A stretch of DNA of 64,000 nucleotides from UBA9676 sp036522155 (GCA_036522155.1 DATDGI010000227.1:1-64000); one strand, 5' to 3'; counted from the first letter of the stretch, positions 54,043-63,113 are shown. Numbers and translations are program-made. The notes: generated from the sequence alone by a model not told the origin.

Positions 54043-55667
54043 CGGCGCTCGCAGCGGCCGCCATCGTCCCGGCACACGCGGGCTACCCGCGGCTGCTCGC
54101 CGCGGTCACCACCATCACCCCGCCCAGCATCGAGTACCGGCAGTTGCTGCCGATGCTGCTGGTCTTCGGGGTGGCCGTGGCCGGTGTGCTGGTAGAGGCG
54201 TTCGTTCCCCGCCAGCGGCGCCGGGTCGTGCAGCTGGCGCTGGCCCTGGCCGGGCTGGCCGCGGCGTTCGCGCTCATCATCGTGGTGGCCGCGACGTCCT
54301 CGCTGTTCGCCCACGGCCGTCCCGGCCACCTGGCGGCGATGGGCGCGGTGGGGGTGGACGGCCCGACGCTGTTCATCCAGGGCACCATCTGCGTGCTCGC
54401 CTTCGCCAGCGTGCTGCTGCTCGCCGAGTCCGGGCAGGCGGGCGGCCACTTCGTGGCCCAGGCGGCCGCCGTGCCCGGCAGCGCTGAGGAGCGGGAGGGG
54501 GTGCTGGCCGGGGCCAGCCACACCGAGGTCTACCCGCTCACCATGTTCGCCGTCGGCGGCATGCTGCTCTTCCCGGCCGCGAACGACCTGCTCACTATGT
54601 TCGTGGCGCTGGAAGTGCTGTCGCTGCCGCTGTACCTGCTGTGCGGGCTCGCCCGCCGCAGGCGCCTGCTGTCGCAGGAGGCGGCCATGAAGTACTTCCT
54701 GCTCGGCGCGTTCTCATCGGCCTTCTTCCTGTTCGGCGTGGCCATGCTCTACGGCTACGCGGGCTCGGTGAACCTGGGCGCGATCGCGGCCGCGGCCGGG
54801 TCGGACGTGGGCAGCTCGACCCTGCTCTATGCGGGCATCGCGCTGCTCGGGATCGGCCTGCTGTTCAAGATCGGCGCGGTGCCGTTCCAGAGCTGGAAGC
54901 CGGACGTCTACCAGGGCGCCCCCACCCCGGTGACCGCGCTGATGGCGTCGTGCACCGTGGTCGCCGCGTTCGGCGCCCTGCTGCGCGTGTTCTACGTCGC
55001 GTTCGGCCAGCTCACCTGGGACTGGCGGCCCGCCCTGTGGACGGTGGCCATCCTCACCATGCTGGCCGGCGCGATCATCGCCATCACCCAGACCGACGTC
55101 AAGCGGCTGCTGGCCTACTCCTCCATCGCGCACGGCGGTTTCGTGCTCACCGGCGTCGTGGCCGCGACCGTGGCCGGCCTGTCCAGCACCTTGTTCTATC
55201 TGGCCGTGTACGGGTTCACCACTATCGGCGCGTTCGCGGTGGTGACCCTGGTGCGCGACCCGGCCGGGGAGGCCAACCACCTGTCCAAGTGGGCGGGCCT
55301 GGGCCGGCGGTCGCCACTGGTCGCCGGGGTGTTCGCCTTCTTCCTGCTGGCGTTCGCCGGCATCCCGCTGACCAGCGGTTTCATCGGCAAGTTCGCGGTC
55401 TTCCAGGCGGCCATCGCGGGCGGGGCGCTGCCGCTGGTCATCGTCGGCGTGCTGTCCAGCGCGATCGCCGCGTTCTTCTACGTGCGGGTGATCGTGCTGA
55501 TGTTCTTCAGCGAGCCCGCGCCGGACGGCCCGGCCGTGATCAGGCCCGGCCTGTTCACCGGCGCCGCGGTCGCTTTTGGGGCGGTCACCACCCTGGTCTT
55601 CGGGATCGTGCCTGGGCCGCTGCTGAACCTGGCGAACCATGCCGCCTCGCATCTGTTCGTCCGCTGA
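54039..55667 (+). CDS. nuoN: NADH-quinone oxidoreductase subunit N
   Basis: A 542-residue antiporter-like subunit closing the membrane arm. Conserved parts are MFVALEVLSLPLYLLCGLAR, FKIGAVPFQSWKPDVYQGAP, TQTDVKRLLAYSSIAHGGFV and FAFFLLAFAGIPLTSGFIGK. A loop of about 35 residues near residues 125-160 is longer than usual. It is the last of the 14 nuo genes; the prenyl synthase start is 78 bp further on. Confidence 0.96.
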   Translation: MTALAAAAIVPAHAGYPRLLAAVTTITPPSIEYRQLLPMLLVFGVAVAGVLVEAFVPRQRRRVVQLALALAGLAAAFALIIVVAATSSLFAHGRPGHLAAMGAVGVDGPTLFIQGTICVLAFASVLLLAESGQAGGHFVAQAAAVPGSAEEREGVLAGASHTEVYPLTMFAVGGMLLFPAANDLLTMFVALEVLSLPLYLLCGLARRRRLLSQEAAMKYFLLGAFSSAFFLFGVAMLYGYAGSVNLGAIAAAAGSDVGSSTLLYAGIALLGIGLLFKIGAVPFQSWKPDVYQGAPTPVTALMASCTVVAAFGALLRVFYVAFGQLTWDWRPALWTVAILTMLAGAIIAITQTDVKRLLAYSSIAHGGFVLTGVVAATVAGLSSTLFYLAVYGFTTIGAFAVVTLVRDPAGEANHLSKWAGLGRRSPLVAGVFAFFLLAFAGIPLTSGFIGKFAVFQAAIAGGALPLVIVGVLSSAIAAFFYVRVIVLMFFSEPAPDGPAVIRPGLFTGAAVAFGAVTTLVFGIVPGPLLNLANHAASHLFVR

Positions 55668-55745
55668 TGACCGGGCCGCGTCTTGGTGGTCGCGCCGCCG
55701 CATGACACCCTGGTGGCACGGCGCGCACGACGACTGGGAGCCCGA

Positions 55746-56741
55746 GTGATCACAGCTGTTCCTGTGGAGCTGGCCGACACCTCGCTGGCGGCGGAGGTAA
55801 AGGCGGGCCTGGCCGAGGTCGAGGAGGCCTTGCGGGCGGCGGTGCAGACCGAGGAGGCCCTGCTCGCGTCGGCGTCACGGCATCTCATCGACGCTGGCGG
55901 CAAGCGCTTCCGTGCCACCCTGGTCCTGCTGGCGGCCCAGTTCGGCAACGCGGCCGATGAGCGGATCGTGCCGGCCGCGGTCGCCATCGAGCTGACCCAC
56001 CTGGCCACCCTCTATCACGACGATGTGATGGACGAGGCGCTGGTCCGGCGCGGTCACGAGAGCGCGAACTCCCGGTGGAGCAACATGATCGCGATCCTCA
56101 CCGGGGACTTCCTGTTCGCCCGCGCCTCCCGGATCGTGTCCGATCTGGGCGCCGAGGCGATCCGCATCCAGGCGGATACCTTCACCCAGCTGGTCAGCGG
56201 GCAGATAGCCGAGACGGTAGGCCCGGCGCCGGGAAGCGACCCGCTGGCGCACTACCTGCGGGTGGTGCGGGACAAGACCGGGTCGCTCATCGCCACCGCC
56301 GGCCGGTTCGGGGCGATGTTCGCCGGGGCACCGCCGGCCGTGGTGACCCGGGTCACCACGGCCTGCCAGGCCATCGGGGTGGCCTTCCAGCTGTCCGACG
56401 ACATCCTCGACGTCACCAGCGACTCGGCCGAGTCGGGCAAGACCCCAGGCACTGACCTGCGGGAAGGGGTCCGGTCGCTGCCGGTGCTGCACGCTCTGCG
56501 CTCGGCCGACCCGGCGGGCGGGCGACTCCGGCAGCTGCTCACCTCGGCCGACCTGACCGACCCGGAGCTGCATGCCGAGGCGCTCACGCTGCTGCGCGCC
56601 CACCCGGCGATGGCAGCGGCACGCGCGGACCTGCGGCAATGGGCGGAGACCGCCACCGATCAGGTGGCCGGGCTGCCCGACGTCCCGGCCCGGGCGGCCT
56701 TCGAGGCGCTCTGCGACTACGTCGTGCGCCGCACCAGCTGA
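55746..56741 (+). CDS. Polyprenyl diphosphate synthase (trans-isoprenyl)
   Basis: A 331-residue enzyme that extends an allylic diphosphate with isopentenyl diphosphate. The first aspartate-rich motif is in LYHDDVMDEALVRRG and the second in FQLSDDILDVTSD; GGKRFRATLVLLAA holds the substrate-binding Lys/Arg. Small residues before the first motif fit a long product, and the neighbouring menaquinone and nuo genes suggest it makes the menaquinone side chain. GTG 55746 has GGGAG 5 nt upstream; a longer frame starts at TTG 55683. Product length cannot be read exactly. Confidence 0.9.
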   Translation: MITAVPVELADTSLAAEVKAGLAEVEEALRAAVQTEEALLASASRHLIDAGGKRFRATLVLLAAQFGNAADERIVPAAVAIELTHLATLYHDDVMDEALVRRGHESANSRWSNMIAILTGDFLFARASRIVSDLGAEAIRIQADTFTQLVSGQIAETVGPAPGSDPLAHYLRVVRDKTGSLIATAGRFGAMFAGAPPAVVTRVTTACQAIGVAFQLSDDILDVTSDSAESGKTPGTDLREGVRSLPVLHALRSADPAGGRLRQLLTSADLTDPELHAEALTLLRAHPAMAAARADLRQWAETATDQVAGLPDVPARAAFEALCDYVVRRTS

Positions 56742-56759
56742 CCCGGCCCGTCGCGAACC

Positions 56760-56775
56760 CCAGCGCCGGCGCTGG
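56760..56775. terminator. Palindrome between convergent genes
   Basis: CCAGCGCCGGCGCTGG, a perfect 16-bp palindrome, fills the end of the gap between the prenyl synthase and the opposing GntR gene. It could act as a bidirectional terminator, though it has no loop or U-tract. Confidence 0.4.
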
Positions 56776-57426
56776 TCACCGTGGCATCGTGGCGGCGGAG
56801 AGCGCCTGAAAGGCCTGGATGACGCTCTGCAGGTGCTCGTGCATGGCCTGTTCGGCCTCGCCGGGCTTATGCGCGGTGATCGCTGCGACAATCGTCTCGT
56901 GCTGCGGCAGTGAAACAGTCGGCCGCCCCGGCACCAGGGACAGCGAGAACTGGTGCCGGACGGTCTGGTCACGGAGCTGGCGGAGCAGACGGGATGCCGT
57001 CTCGTGGGCCGCGATGTCGCGGATCGTGGCGTGCAAACGGGCGTTGAGGTCGCTATAGGCCAGCAGCTCCGATTTCGCGACGGCGGTGCGCATGTCCTTG
57101 ACGATCCCGCGCAGCATGGCTGCTTCCGCCCTGCTGACGCGTTCCGCGGCGCGTGCGGCCAGGTGGCCTTCGAGCAGGACGCGGATTTCGGTGATCTCGA
57201 TGGCCTCGGCCAGGGATACCTCGCGGACGCGGGCCCCGCGGTTCCGCTGGAACTCGACCAGGCCCTGGGCCGACAGTTCCTGCAGGGCGGCGCGGAGGAT
57301 GAACCTGGATGTGCCGAAGCGCTCGCACAGGTCGATCTCGACGAGCCGCTGCCGTGGTGCGAATTCCCCGTTCAGTATGGCCGCGCGAAGGGCCTCGGTC
57401 ACGGCCCGCTTCGGGTCCTCCGGCAA
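56776..57426 (-). CDS. GntR family transcriptional regulator (FCD domain)
   Basis: A 216-residue regulator. The N-terminal winged helix-turn-helix runs from KRAVTEALRAAIL to FGTSRFILRAALQELSAQGLVE and RGARVREVS. The C-terminal FCD domain keeps metal/ligand positions in DLNARLHATI, LPQHETIVAAI and AMHEHL. The long open frame extends to 57843, but the TTG at 57426 has a strong GGGAAGGAG ribosome site and starts right before the HTH. It is divergent from the ABC transporter operon, and mirrored TTGACA boxes in the spacer are likely its operators. The ligand is unknown, plausibly the transported compound. Confidence 0.88.
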   Translation of the reverse strand: MPEDPKRAVTEALRAAILNGEFAPRQRLVEIDLCERFGTSRFILRAALQELSAQGLVEFQRNRGARVREVSLAEAIEITEIRVLLEGHLAARAAERVSRAEAAMLRGIVKDMRTAVAKSELLAYSDLNARLHATIRDIAAHETASRLLRQLRDQTVRHQFSLSLVPGRPTVSLPQHETIVAAITAHKPGEAEQAMHEHLQSVIQAFQALSAATMPR

Positions 57427-57564
57427 GGTGCTCCTTCCCGTCCGCAGGCCGCCCGCCGGGACCCGGCCCTCCACCGGCCGGTGACGTCGCGGGCCGTCAC
57501 CCGGCCCCCTCGATGGGCGGGGACCAGCCGCATCGACATGTAGGTACGCCGGCTTCCGTCTGGC

Positions 57565-57599
57565 AACGTAAGCCAGTGCGAGCGATATTGTCAACGATC
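57565..57599 (-). promoter_or_regulatory. Promoter of the gntR gene with embedded operator box
   Basis: On the minus strand, TTGACA (57594-57589) is 18 nt before TACGTT (57570-57565). The -35 lies within GATCGTTGACAATATCGC (57582-57599), a mirror copy of the box at 57731. Confidence 0.65.
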
Positions 57600-57730
57600 C
57601 GTGATGCTCTGACCTCGGCGTCTCGGTACCCGTCCCTCCCCTGTGCCACGCCTGCCCTGGCCGGTTGCAGCCACGTAGCCGACCGCTAGGGGGCAGTACC
57701 CGGATCGCTGCTGGAGAGCAAAGGCCGCAA

Positions 57731-57764
57731 GATTGTTGACAGTACTCGCCGGCAAGTCTAGGTT
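57731..57764 (+). promoter_or_regulatory. Promoter of the ABC transporter operon with embedded operator box
   Basis: TTGACA at 57736-57741, an exact 17-nt spacer and TAGGTT at 57759-57764 give a near-ideal vegetative promoter. The -35 lies within GATTGTTGACAGTACTCG, which matches the opposite-facing box (GAT-GTTGACA-TA). A GntR repressor bound here would block the -35. Confidence 0.7.
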
Positions 57765-58015
57765 CTCCGCAGAACGTCCCGGTCTGGCGCGCGATGAAGC
57801 GCGGGGAGCCCCGGAGGCTGAGCAGGCATGGCCAGATCGCCACGGCTGGCCTCGCGGGAATGCGTCACAAGTGAATAAATTTCTGCATTGCGCATAGTCG
57901 TACGCGAAGCGCACACTGGCTATGCTTCTCGCAGCACCTGATCTTGAGCTGAGCGTTGGTTCGAGGCGGGCCCGGGACGCCGGCGTGACGCGGGCGCCGA
58001 CGTCGAGGGAACGGA

Positions 58016-58162
58016 ATGGAACGTCAGGAAGCGCGCGGGGTGGCCACCGAGGATCTGCCGGTCAGCCGCCGCTCCCTGGTGAGGGGACTGGCTTCGGCTC
58101 GGTTGCCGCGGTGCGGTCCCGCCTCTGCGACAGGACCTCACGAGGAGATCGATGACATATGA
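58016..58162 (+). CDS. Small ORF with Tat-like motif coupled to the SBP gene
   Basis: A 48-codon ORF with a GAGGGAAC ribosome site whose TGA overlaps the ATG of the binding-protein gene (ATGA). It encodes VSRRSLVRGLASARLP, which resembles the twin-arginine signal of the two neighbouring SBPs (RRSLLRAVGAG, RRSVLRGLGAG) but has no lipobox and no hydrophobic core. It may be a decayed SBP signal peptide now used as a leader for coupled translation. No function is assigned. Confidence 0.45.
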   Translation: MERQEARGVATEDLPVSRRSLVRGLASARLPRCGPASATGPHEEIDDI

Positions 58163-59520
58163 GTGACCAGACTGTGCCGTCCGACAGCACCAGACCAGAC
58201 GGCGGGATCAACCGGCGCAGCCTGCTCCGCGCGGTCGGCGCTGGCGCCGCCGCGGTGGGGGCCGGCGGGCTCCTTGAGGCGTGCAGTTCCGGTATCAAGG
58301 GCGCCAGCTCGGGCGCCACCAAGACCATCACGATTGGCTGGATCCACCCGCTGACCGGCCCCCTGTCCGGGTTCGGTGCGCCCGACAACTGGGTGCTCTC
58401 CAAGATCAAGGCGACCACGCCGTACAAGAACGGGTTCAAGATCGGCGGCAAGACCTACCCGGTCACCATCAAGTCCTACGACTCCCAGTCCAGCCCCACC
58501 CGGGCCGGCGACCTGGCCAGGACCGCCATCCTGACCGACCACGTGGACCTGCTGCTCGCGTCGTCCACGCCCGAGACCGTCAACGCCGTCGCCAGCCAGG
58601 CCGAAACCCTCGGCACCCCCCTGATCTGCTCGAACATCCCGTGGGAGCCCTGGTACATCAACCTCGGGGGCAACCCGGCAAAGCCGACGCTCAAGCCCAA
58701 GTACGTGGTGATGTACTTCCTCGGCGCCGAGCACCTCGTCAAGTGCTTCATCCCGATGTGGGACCGGATCCATGCCCAGCTTCACACCGACAAGGTGGTC
58801 GCCGCCGCGTTCCCCAACGACTCCGACGGCAACGCGTTCCGCGCGGTGTTCCCGCCGATCGCCAAGGCCGCCGGGTACGACATGGTCCTGTCGACGGCTT
58901 ACCCCGACGGGACCACGAACTACTCCTCGATGATCTCCCAGTTTAAGTCGGCCAAGGCCGATTTCTTCACCAACGTGCCGCTGCCACCCGACTTCGCCAC
59001 CATGTGGAAGCAGGCGGCGCAGCAGGGCTACAAGCCGAAGCTGGCGACGGTGGCCAAGGTGCTGTTGTTCCCGCCCGACGCCTATGCGCTCGGCAGCCTG
59101 GCGTACAACGTGGCCACCGACGCCTGGTGGGCGCCGTCGCTGCCGTGGAAGTCCTCGTTCACCGGGGAGACCTGCCAGCAGCTGGCCAACGATTTCGAGG
59201 CGGCTACCAACGGGCAGTGGAACTCCAACATCAGCAACTACAGCCTGTTCGAGGCCGCCCACGCGGCCCTGACCATGGCGAGCGACCCGCACGACAAGGC
59301 CGAGGTGGCCAGCACCATCCACCAGGTGAACCTCCCGCAGGCGGTGGCCGGGCCGCTGGACTTCGCCTCAGGCGGTCCCGCGCCGGGCGTGGCGATCACC
59401 CCGCCGGTCGGCATCCAGTGGCAGAAGGGCACGAAGTTCCCGGTTGAGGCCCAGGTCGTCGACAACACGCTGCAGCCACAAGCGAAGATCACCGCCAACC
59501 TGCTGCCAACCAACCCGTGA
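58159..59520 (+). CDS. ABC transporter substrate-binding lipoprotein (type 1 periplasmic-binding)
   Basis: A 453-residue binding protein of the leucine/amide-binding family. The N-terminus has a Tat motif (NRRSLLRAVGAG) and a lipobox LLEAC (Cys near residue 41), so it is an exported lipoprotein. The mature part begins TITIGWIHPLTGPLSGFG and has STPETVNAVASQAE, CSNIPWEPWY and FPNDSDGNAFRAVF. It is the first transporter gene after the divergent promoter, upstream of livG-, livF-, livH- and livM-like genes. Substrate may be a branched-chain amino acid, amide or urea; the Trp-rich pocket segment does not decide. Confidence 0.9.
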   Translation: MSDQTVPSDSTRPDGGINRRSLLRAVGAGAAAVGAGGLLEACSSGIKGASSGATKTITIGWIHPLTGPLSGFGAPDNWVLSKIKATTPYKNGFKIGGKTYPVTIKSYDSQSSPTRAGDLARTAILTDHVDLLLASSTPETVNAVASQAETLGTPLICSNIPWEPWYINLGGNPAKPTLKPKYVVMYFLGAEHLVKCFIPMWDRIHAQLHTDKVVAAAFPNDSDGNAFRAVFPPIAKAAGYDMVLSTAYPDGTTNYSSMISQFKSAKADFFTNVPLPPDFATMWKQAAQQGYKPKLATVAKVLLFPPDAYALGSLAYNVATDAWWAPSLPWKSSFTGETCQQLANDFEAATNGQWNSNISNYSLFEAAHAALTMASDPHDKAEVASTIHQVNLPQAVAGPLDFASGGPAPGVAITPPVGIQWQKGTKFPVEAQVVDNTLQPQAKITANLLPTNP

Positions 59521-59524
59521 CCGG

Positions 59525-60334
59525 ATGACAGGCCCGCTGCTGGAACTCGACCAGGTGACGAAACGGTTCGGCCGGGTCGTCATCGCGGAGGACCTGTCGC
59601 TGGCTGTGCACCCTGGGGAGGTAGCCGGGATCGTGGGGCCGAACGGAGCTGGCAAGACCAGCCTGTTCGGCCTCATCTCCGGGGACCTGGCGCCCGGCGC
59701 GGGCGAGGTCCGCTTCGCCGGGCGCACGGTCACCAGGCTGGACGCGGCCGCGCGGTGCAGGCTGGGCATCGGGCGCACCTACCAGGTGCCGCGGCCGTTC
59801 GGCGACATGACCGTGTTCGAGAATCTGCTCCTCGCCGCCCAGCAGGGCGGCGGGCTGCGGCAGCGCGCCAGCTACACGGCGGCCGTCGGCGCGCTGGAGC
59901 GGACGGGCATGACCGGCCAGGCGAACGTGCCGGCCGAGCGGCTCGGGCTGCTCCAGCGCAAGCGGCTGGAACTGGCCCGCGCCCTCGCCACGCAGCCCAC
60001 GCTGCTGCTGCTGGACGAGGTGGCGGGCGGCCTCACCGACCCCGAGGTCGCCCAGCTGGTCGAGATCGTCCGCGGTGTCAACGCCGAGGGCACCGCGGTG
60101 ATCTGGATCGAGCACGTGGTGCGCGCCCTCACCGCCGTGGTGAGCCGGCTCATGTGCCTGGCAGGCGGCAAGTTCGTCGGCGACGGCGACCCGGCTACGG
60201 TGCTGGCCAACCCGGCGGTCCGCGAGGTCTTCCTCGGCACCGAGGTCACCGCGGCGCTGACCGGCGGAGCCCTGGAGGCGCCCCCAGAGGTCAAGGGGGA
60301 TGGGGCCGCGGGCGGGGAACGGAACGGGCCGTGA
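59525..60334 (+). CDS. ABC transporter ATP-binding protein (LivG type)
   Basis: A 269-residue ATPase. Walker A is GPNGAGKTS, Walker B LLLLDEVAGG, with the RTYQVPRPFGDMTVFENLLL Q-loop region typical of LivG. The signature (C) loop is atypical: where LSGGQ is expected it reads RLGLLQRKRLE, a variant seen in some LivG-like proteins. It lies 4 bp after the SBP gene and overlaps the LivF-like gene as GTGA. It would pair with the second ATPase to energise the permease pair. Confidence 0.92.
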   Translation: MTGPLLELDQVTKRFGRVVIAEDLSLAVHPGEVAGIVGPNGAGKTSLFGLISGDLAPGAGEVRFAGRTVTRLDAAARCRLGIGRTYQVPRPFGDMTVFENLLLAAQQGGGLRQRASYTAAVGALERTGMTGQANVPAERLGLLQRKRLELARALATQPTLLLLDEVAGGLTDPEVAQLVEIVRGVNAEGTAVIWIEHVVRALTAVVSRLMCLAGGKFVGDGDPATVLANPAVREVFLGTEVTAALTGGALEAPPEVKGDGAAGGERNGP

Positions 60335-61113
60335 CCGTGTCGGGAAACGGTGAGCGGCCGGGCAGCGGGACCCCGCTGCTGGCGGTCACCGACCTGGTCG
60401 TGCACCACGGCCAGCTCCGGGCCCTGGACGCGGTCTCGCTGCAGGTGTTCCCCGGCGAGGTCTACGCGATCATCGGTGCCAATGGTGCGGGCAAGTCGAC
60501 GCTGCTGCGCACGATCGCCGGCCTGCACCGTCCGACCACGGGCTCGGTCCTGTTCGACGGCACGGACGTGACCGGGCTGCGGCCCGAGCGCCGGGCCGCG
60601 CGGGGGATCGTCATGGTGCCGGAGGACAGGCGGTTGTTCGAGTCGCTGTCCGTTGAGGAGAACCTGCAGGTCGGCACCGCGTATGCGCGCCCGGGCCCGT
60701 GGACGATCGAGCGGGTTTATGAGATGTTCGGCTGGATGCCAGAGCGGCGCAACCAGCCCACCGCCCAGCTTTCCGGCGGTGAGCAGCAGGCAGTGGCCAT
60801 CGGCCGGGCGCTCGTCGCCAACCCCCGCGTGCTGCTGCTCGACGAACTGTCGCTCGGTCTGGCACCGGTGGTGGTCCAGCGCATCTATGGCATGCTGCCG
60901 CAGATCCTGGCGACCGGCCTCACCGTGCTGCTCGTCGAGCAGGACGTGAGCCAGGCCCTGCGGGTGGCCTCACACATCCACTGCCTGCTTGAGGGCCGGA
61001 CCACCCTGATGGGCAGGCCTGCTGACGCCACCGCGGACCAGGTCGAGGCCGCCTACTTCGGGCTGGCGGGCACCGCACCGGCCAGCCCGCCCGGTGAAGG
61101 GAGTGAGCCGTAA
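60331..61113 (+). CDS. ABC transporter ATP-binding protein (LivF type)
   Basis: A 260-residue ATPase of the LivF family. Walker A GANGAGKST, the canonical signature LSGGEQQAVAIGRAL and Walker B VLLLDELSLGL are all intact, so this subunit supplies the standard C-loop that the LivG-like partner lacks. MVPEDRRLFESLSVEENLQ is typical of LivF. GTG start overlaps the previous stop (GTGA), and its stop overlaps the permease ATG (TAATG). Confidence 0.93.
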   Translation: MTVSGNGERPGSGTPLLAVTDLVVHHGQLRALDAVSLQVFPGEVYAIIGANGAGKSTLLRTIAGLHRPTTGSVLFDGTDVTGLRPERRAARGIVMVPEDRRLFESLSVEENLQVGTAYARPGPWTIERVYEMFGWMPERRNQPTAQLSGGEQQAVAIGRALVANPRVLLLDELSLGLAPVVVQRIYGMLPQILATGLTVLLVEQDVSQALRVASHIHCLLEGRTTLMGRPADATADQVEAAYFGLAGTAPASPPGEGSEP

Positions 61114-61988
61114 TGGCCTGGGTGAACGCCATCATCCAGGGTGTGCTGACCGGCGGGCTCTACGCGCTGTTCGCCTGCGGGCTTTCGCTGATGTTCGGCG
61201 TGATGAAGGTCGTGAACCTCGCGCACGGCGACCTGGCCGTGGTCGCGGGCTACATCGCGATCGGCATCATCGCCGTCACCCACGTCCCCGTGCTCTGGTC
61301 GTTCGTCATCGTGGTACCAGTCATGGCGGTGCTCGGCTACGTCCTCCAGCGGACGATGATCCAGCGGGCGCTCGACCGCAGCATCCTCACCACTCTGATG
61401 GTCACGTTCGGGCTGTCGATAGTGATCGAGAACGGCCTGCTTCAGTTCTTCACCGCCAATACCCGGGGTATCGGCACCGGGCTGTCCCTGATCACGGCCT
61501 CGTTCAGCCTCGGCTCGCAGATCCAGATCGCCTACCTGCTCGTGGTCATCTTCGCCACGGCCGTGGTGGTGCTGCTCGGGCTGCAGTACTTCCTGTCCAG
61601 GTCCAAGTACGGCCGCCTGATCCGGGCCGTGGCCGACGACAGAGAGGCGGCGCAGCTCGCCGGGGCCGACTACCGGCACGTGTTCGGCATCGCGGCGGCG
61701 ATCGCGTTCGGCACGGTGGCCCTGGGCGGCATCGCCTACGGCATGTATTCCCAGCTCTCCCCGACCACGGGCACCGACACGATCCTGCTGTTCGCGTTCG
61801 CCGCGGTGGTCATCGGTGGGCTCGGCTCCCTGTGGGGCACCCTGCTCGGCGGGGTGGTGCTCGGCGTGGCCCAGCAGATCGGCGCCCAGATCAACATCTC
61901 CGACGAGGTCCTCGCCGGGTACCTCGTGTTCCTTCTCGTGCTCGTGCTGCGCCCGCAGGGCCTGATCAGCCGGAGGGCATCGTCGTGA
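61113..61988 (+). CDS. ABC transporter permease (LivH type)
   Basis: A 291-residue permease with about eight membrane segments. The family pattern LTGGLYALFACGLSLMFGVMKVVNLAHGDL at the N-terminus and the EAA-like loop AVADDREAAQLAGAD near residue 185 are present. It overlaps the LivM-like gene by 4 nt (GTGA). Together with LivM it forms the transmembrane channel. Confidence 0.93.
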   Translation: MAWVNAIIQGVLTGGLYALFACGLSLMFGVMKVVNLAHGDLAVVAGYIAIGIIAVTHVPVLWSFVIVVPVMAVLGYVLQRTMIQRALDRSILTTLMVTFGLSIVIENGLLQFFTANTRGIGTGLSLITASFSLGSQIQIAYLLVVIFATAVVVLLGLQYFLSRSKYGRLIRAVADDREAAQLAGADYRHVFGIAAAIAFGTVALGGIAYGMYSQLSPTTGTDTILLFAFAAVVIGGLGSLWGTLLGGVVLGVAQQIGAQINISDEVLAGYLVFLLVLVLRPQGLISRRASS

Positions 61989-63046
61989 GCCTGGCCACGG
62001 AAACCACCGCCCGCCCGGCAGAAACATTCCGGGTCACCCGGTCGCGCCGGAACGTCGCCTGGACCGGGACGGGCGCGCTGGCCGTCGTCGTGGTGCTCTG
62101 GCTGCTTCCCTACATCGTGTACTCGGGCACCACATCAATCCTGGTGCAGGCGTTCATCGTGCTCACGCTGGCGAGCATGTGGAACCTGCTGGCGGGATAC
62201 GCGGGGCTGGTGTCGGTCGGGCAGCAGGCGTTCGTGGGGCTGGGCGCGTATTTCGTGCTCATCCTCGCCATCCACGGCATCTCGCCCTTCGCCGCCCTGC
62301 CCGTGGCTGCGGTCGGCTGTGGCGTCGCGGCGGTACCGCTGTGGTGGCTGGTCTCCCGGCTCCGCAGCGGGTACTTCGCGATCGCCACGTGGGTGCTGGC
62401 CGCGACCGTGATGCTCATCATCGAGAGGTTCTCCTCGATCGGCGGCGGGACTGGCCTGCCGCTGCCCGGCCTGTCCGGGTTCAGCCCGGCGCTGCTCACC
62501 GCCTACACCTACTGGGCCGGGCTGGCCGTTACGGTGCTGGCGCTGATCGCCATTTACCTGCTGCTGCGCGGCAGGCTCGGCCTGGTGCTCACCGCCGTCC
62601 GCGACGACGAGGTGGCCGCGCGCAGCTCAGGGGCCCGGGTCGGCCTGGCCAGGATGCTGGTGTTCGTGGTCGCGGGCGCGGGCTGCGGGGCCGCGGGCGC
62701 GGTGCTGGCGATCAGCCAGCTGCAGGTGCAGCCGGGCGCGGTGTTCAACATCCAGTGGACCGCGGAGATGGCGTTCGCGACCATCATCGGCGGCCTGGGC
62801 ACGATCGAGGGGCCGATCGTCGGCACGGTGGTGTACATGGTCCTGCAGCAGACGCTGGCCTCGTACAACGCGTGGTACCTGATCATCCTTGGCCTGGTGG
62901 CGATCTTCGTGGCCCTGTTCGCGCGCCGCGGGCTGTGGGGGCTGGTGGACGCCCGCATCAACGTGCGGCTGTTCCCGGTCGGATATTGGCTTCGGCTGGA
63001 CGGAGAACGCCCGCGCAGGCTGCTCAGGCTGCCGCGGCGCGGCTGA
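61985..63046 (+). CDS. ABC transporter permease (LivM type)
   Basis: A 353-residue permease with about ten membrane segments. LASMWNLLAGYAGLVSVGQQ (LivM signature), GLGAYFVLIL and the loop AVRDDEVAARSSGARV are present, and the C-terminus is basic. The GTG start overlaps the LivH-like stop. A hairpin lies between it and the second SBP gene. Confidence 0.93.
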   Translation: MSLATETTARPAETFRVTRSRRNVAWTGTGALAVVVVLWLLPYIVYSGTTSILVQAFIVLTLASMWNLLAGYAGLVSVGQQAFVGLGAYFVLILAIHGISPFAALPVAAVGCGVAAVPLWWLVSRLRSGYFAIATWVLAATVMLIIERFSSIGGGTGLPLPGLSGFSPALLTAYTYWAGLAVTVLALIAIYLLLRGRLGLVLTAVRDDEVAARSSGARVGLARMLVFVVAGAGCGAAGAVLAISQLQVQPGAVFNIQWTAEMAFATIIGGLGTIEGPIVGTVVYMVLQQTLASYNAWYLIILGLVAIFVALFARRGLWGLVDARINVRLFPVGYWLRLDGERPRRLLRLPRRG

Positions 63047-63113
63047 GGCCGCGCGCTGAGTGACTAACTTGCCTGAACCAGGCCACGAAACCGGGCAATT
63101 TCGGCCAGCGTGG

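Larger units (their letters stand above)
57427..58015. promoter_or_regulatory. Divergent control region between gntR and the ABC transporter
   Basis: A 589-bp spacer. Both promoters and two mirrored operator-like boxes are listed separately. The stretch 57843-57945 is AT-rich and contains TATGCT near 57919, perhaps a second plus-strand promoter. No gene is seen before the small ORF at 58016. Confidence 0.5.
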
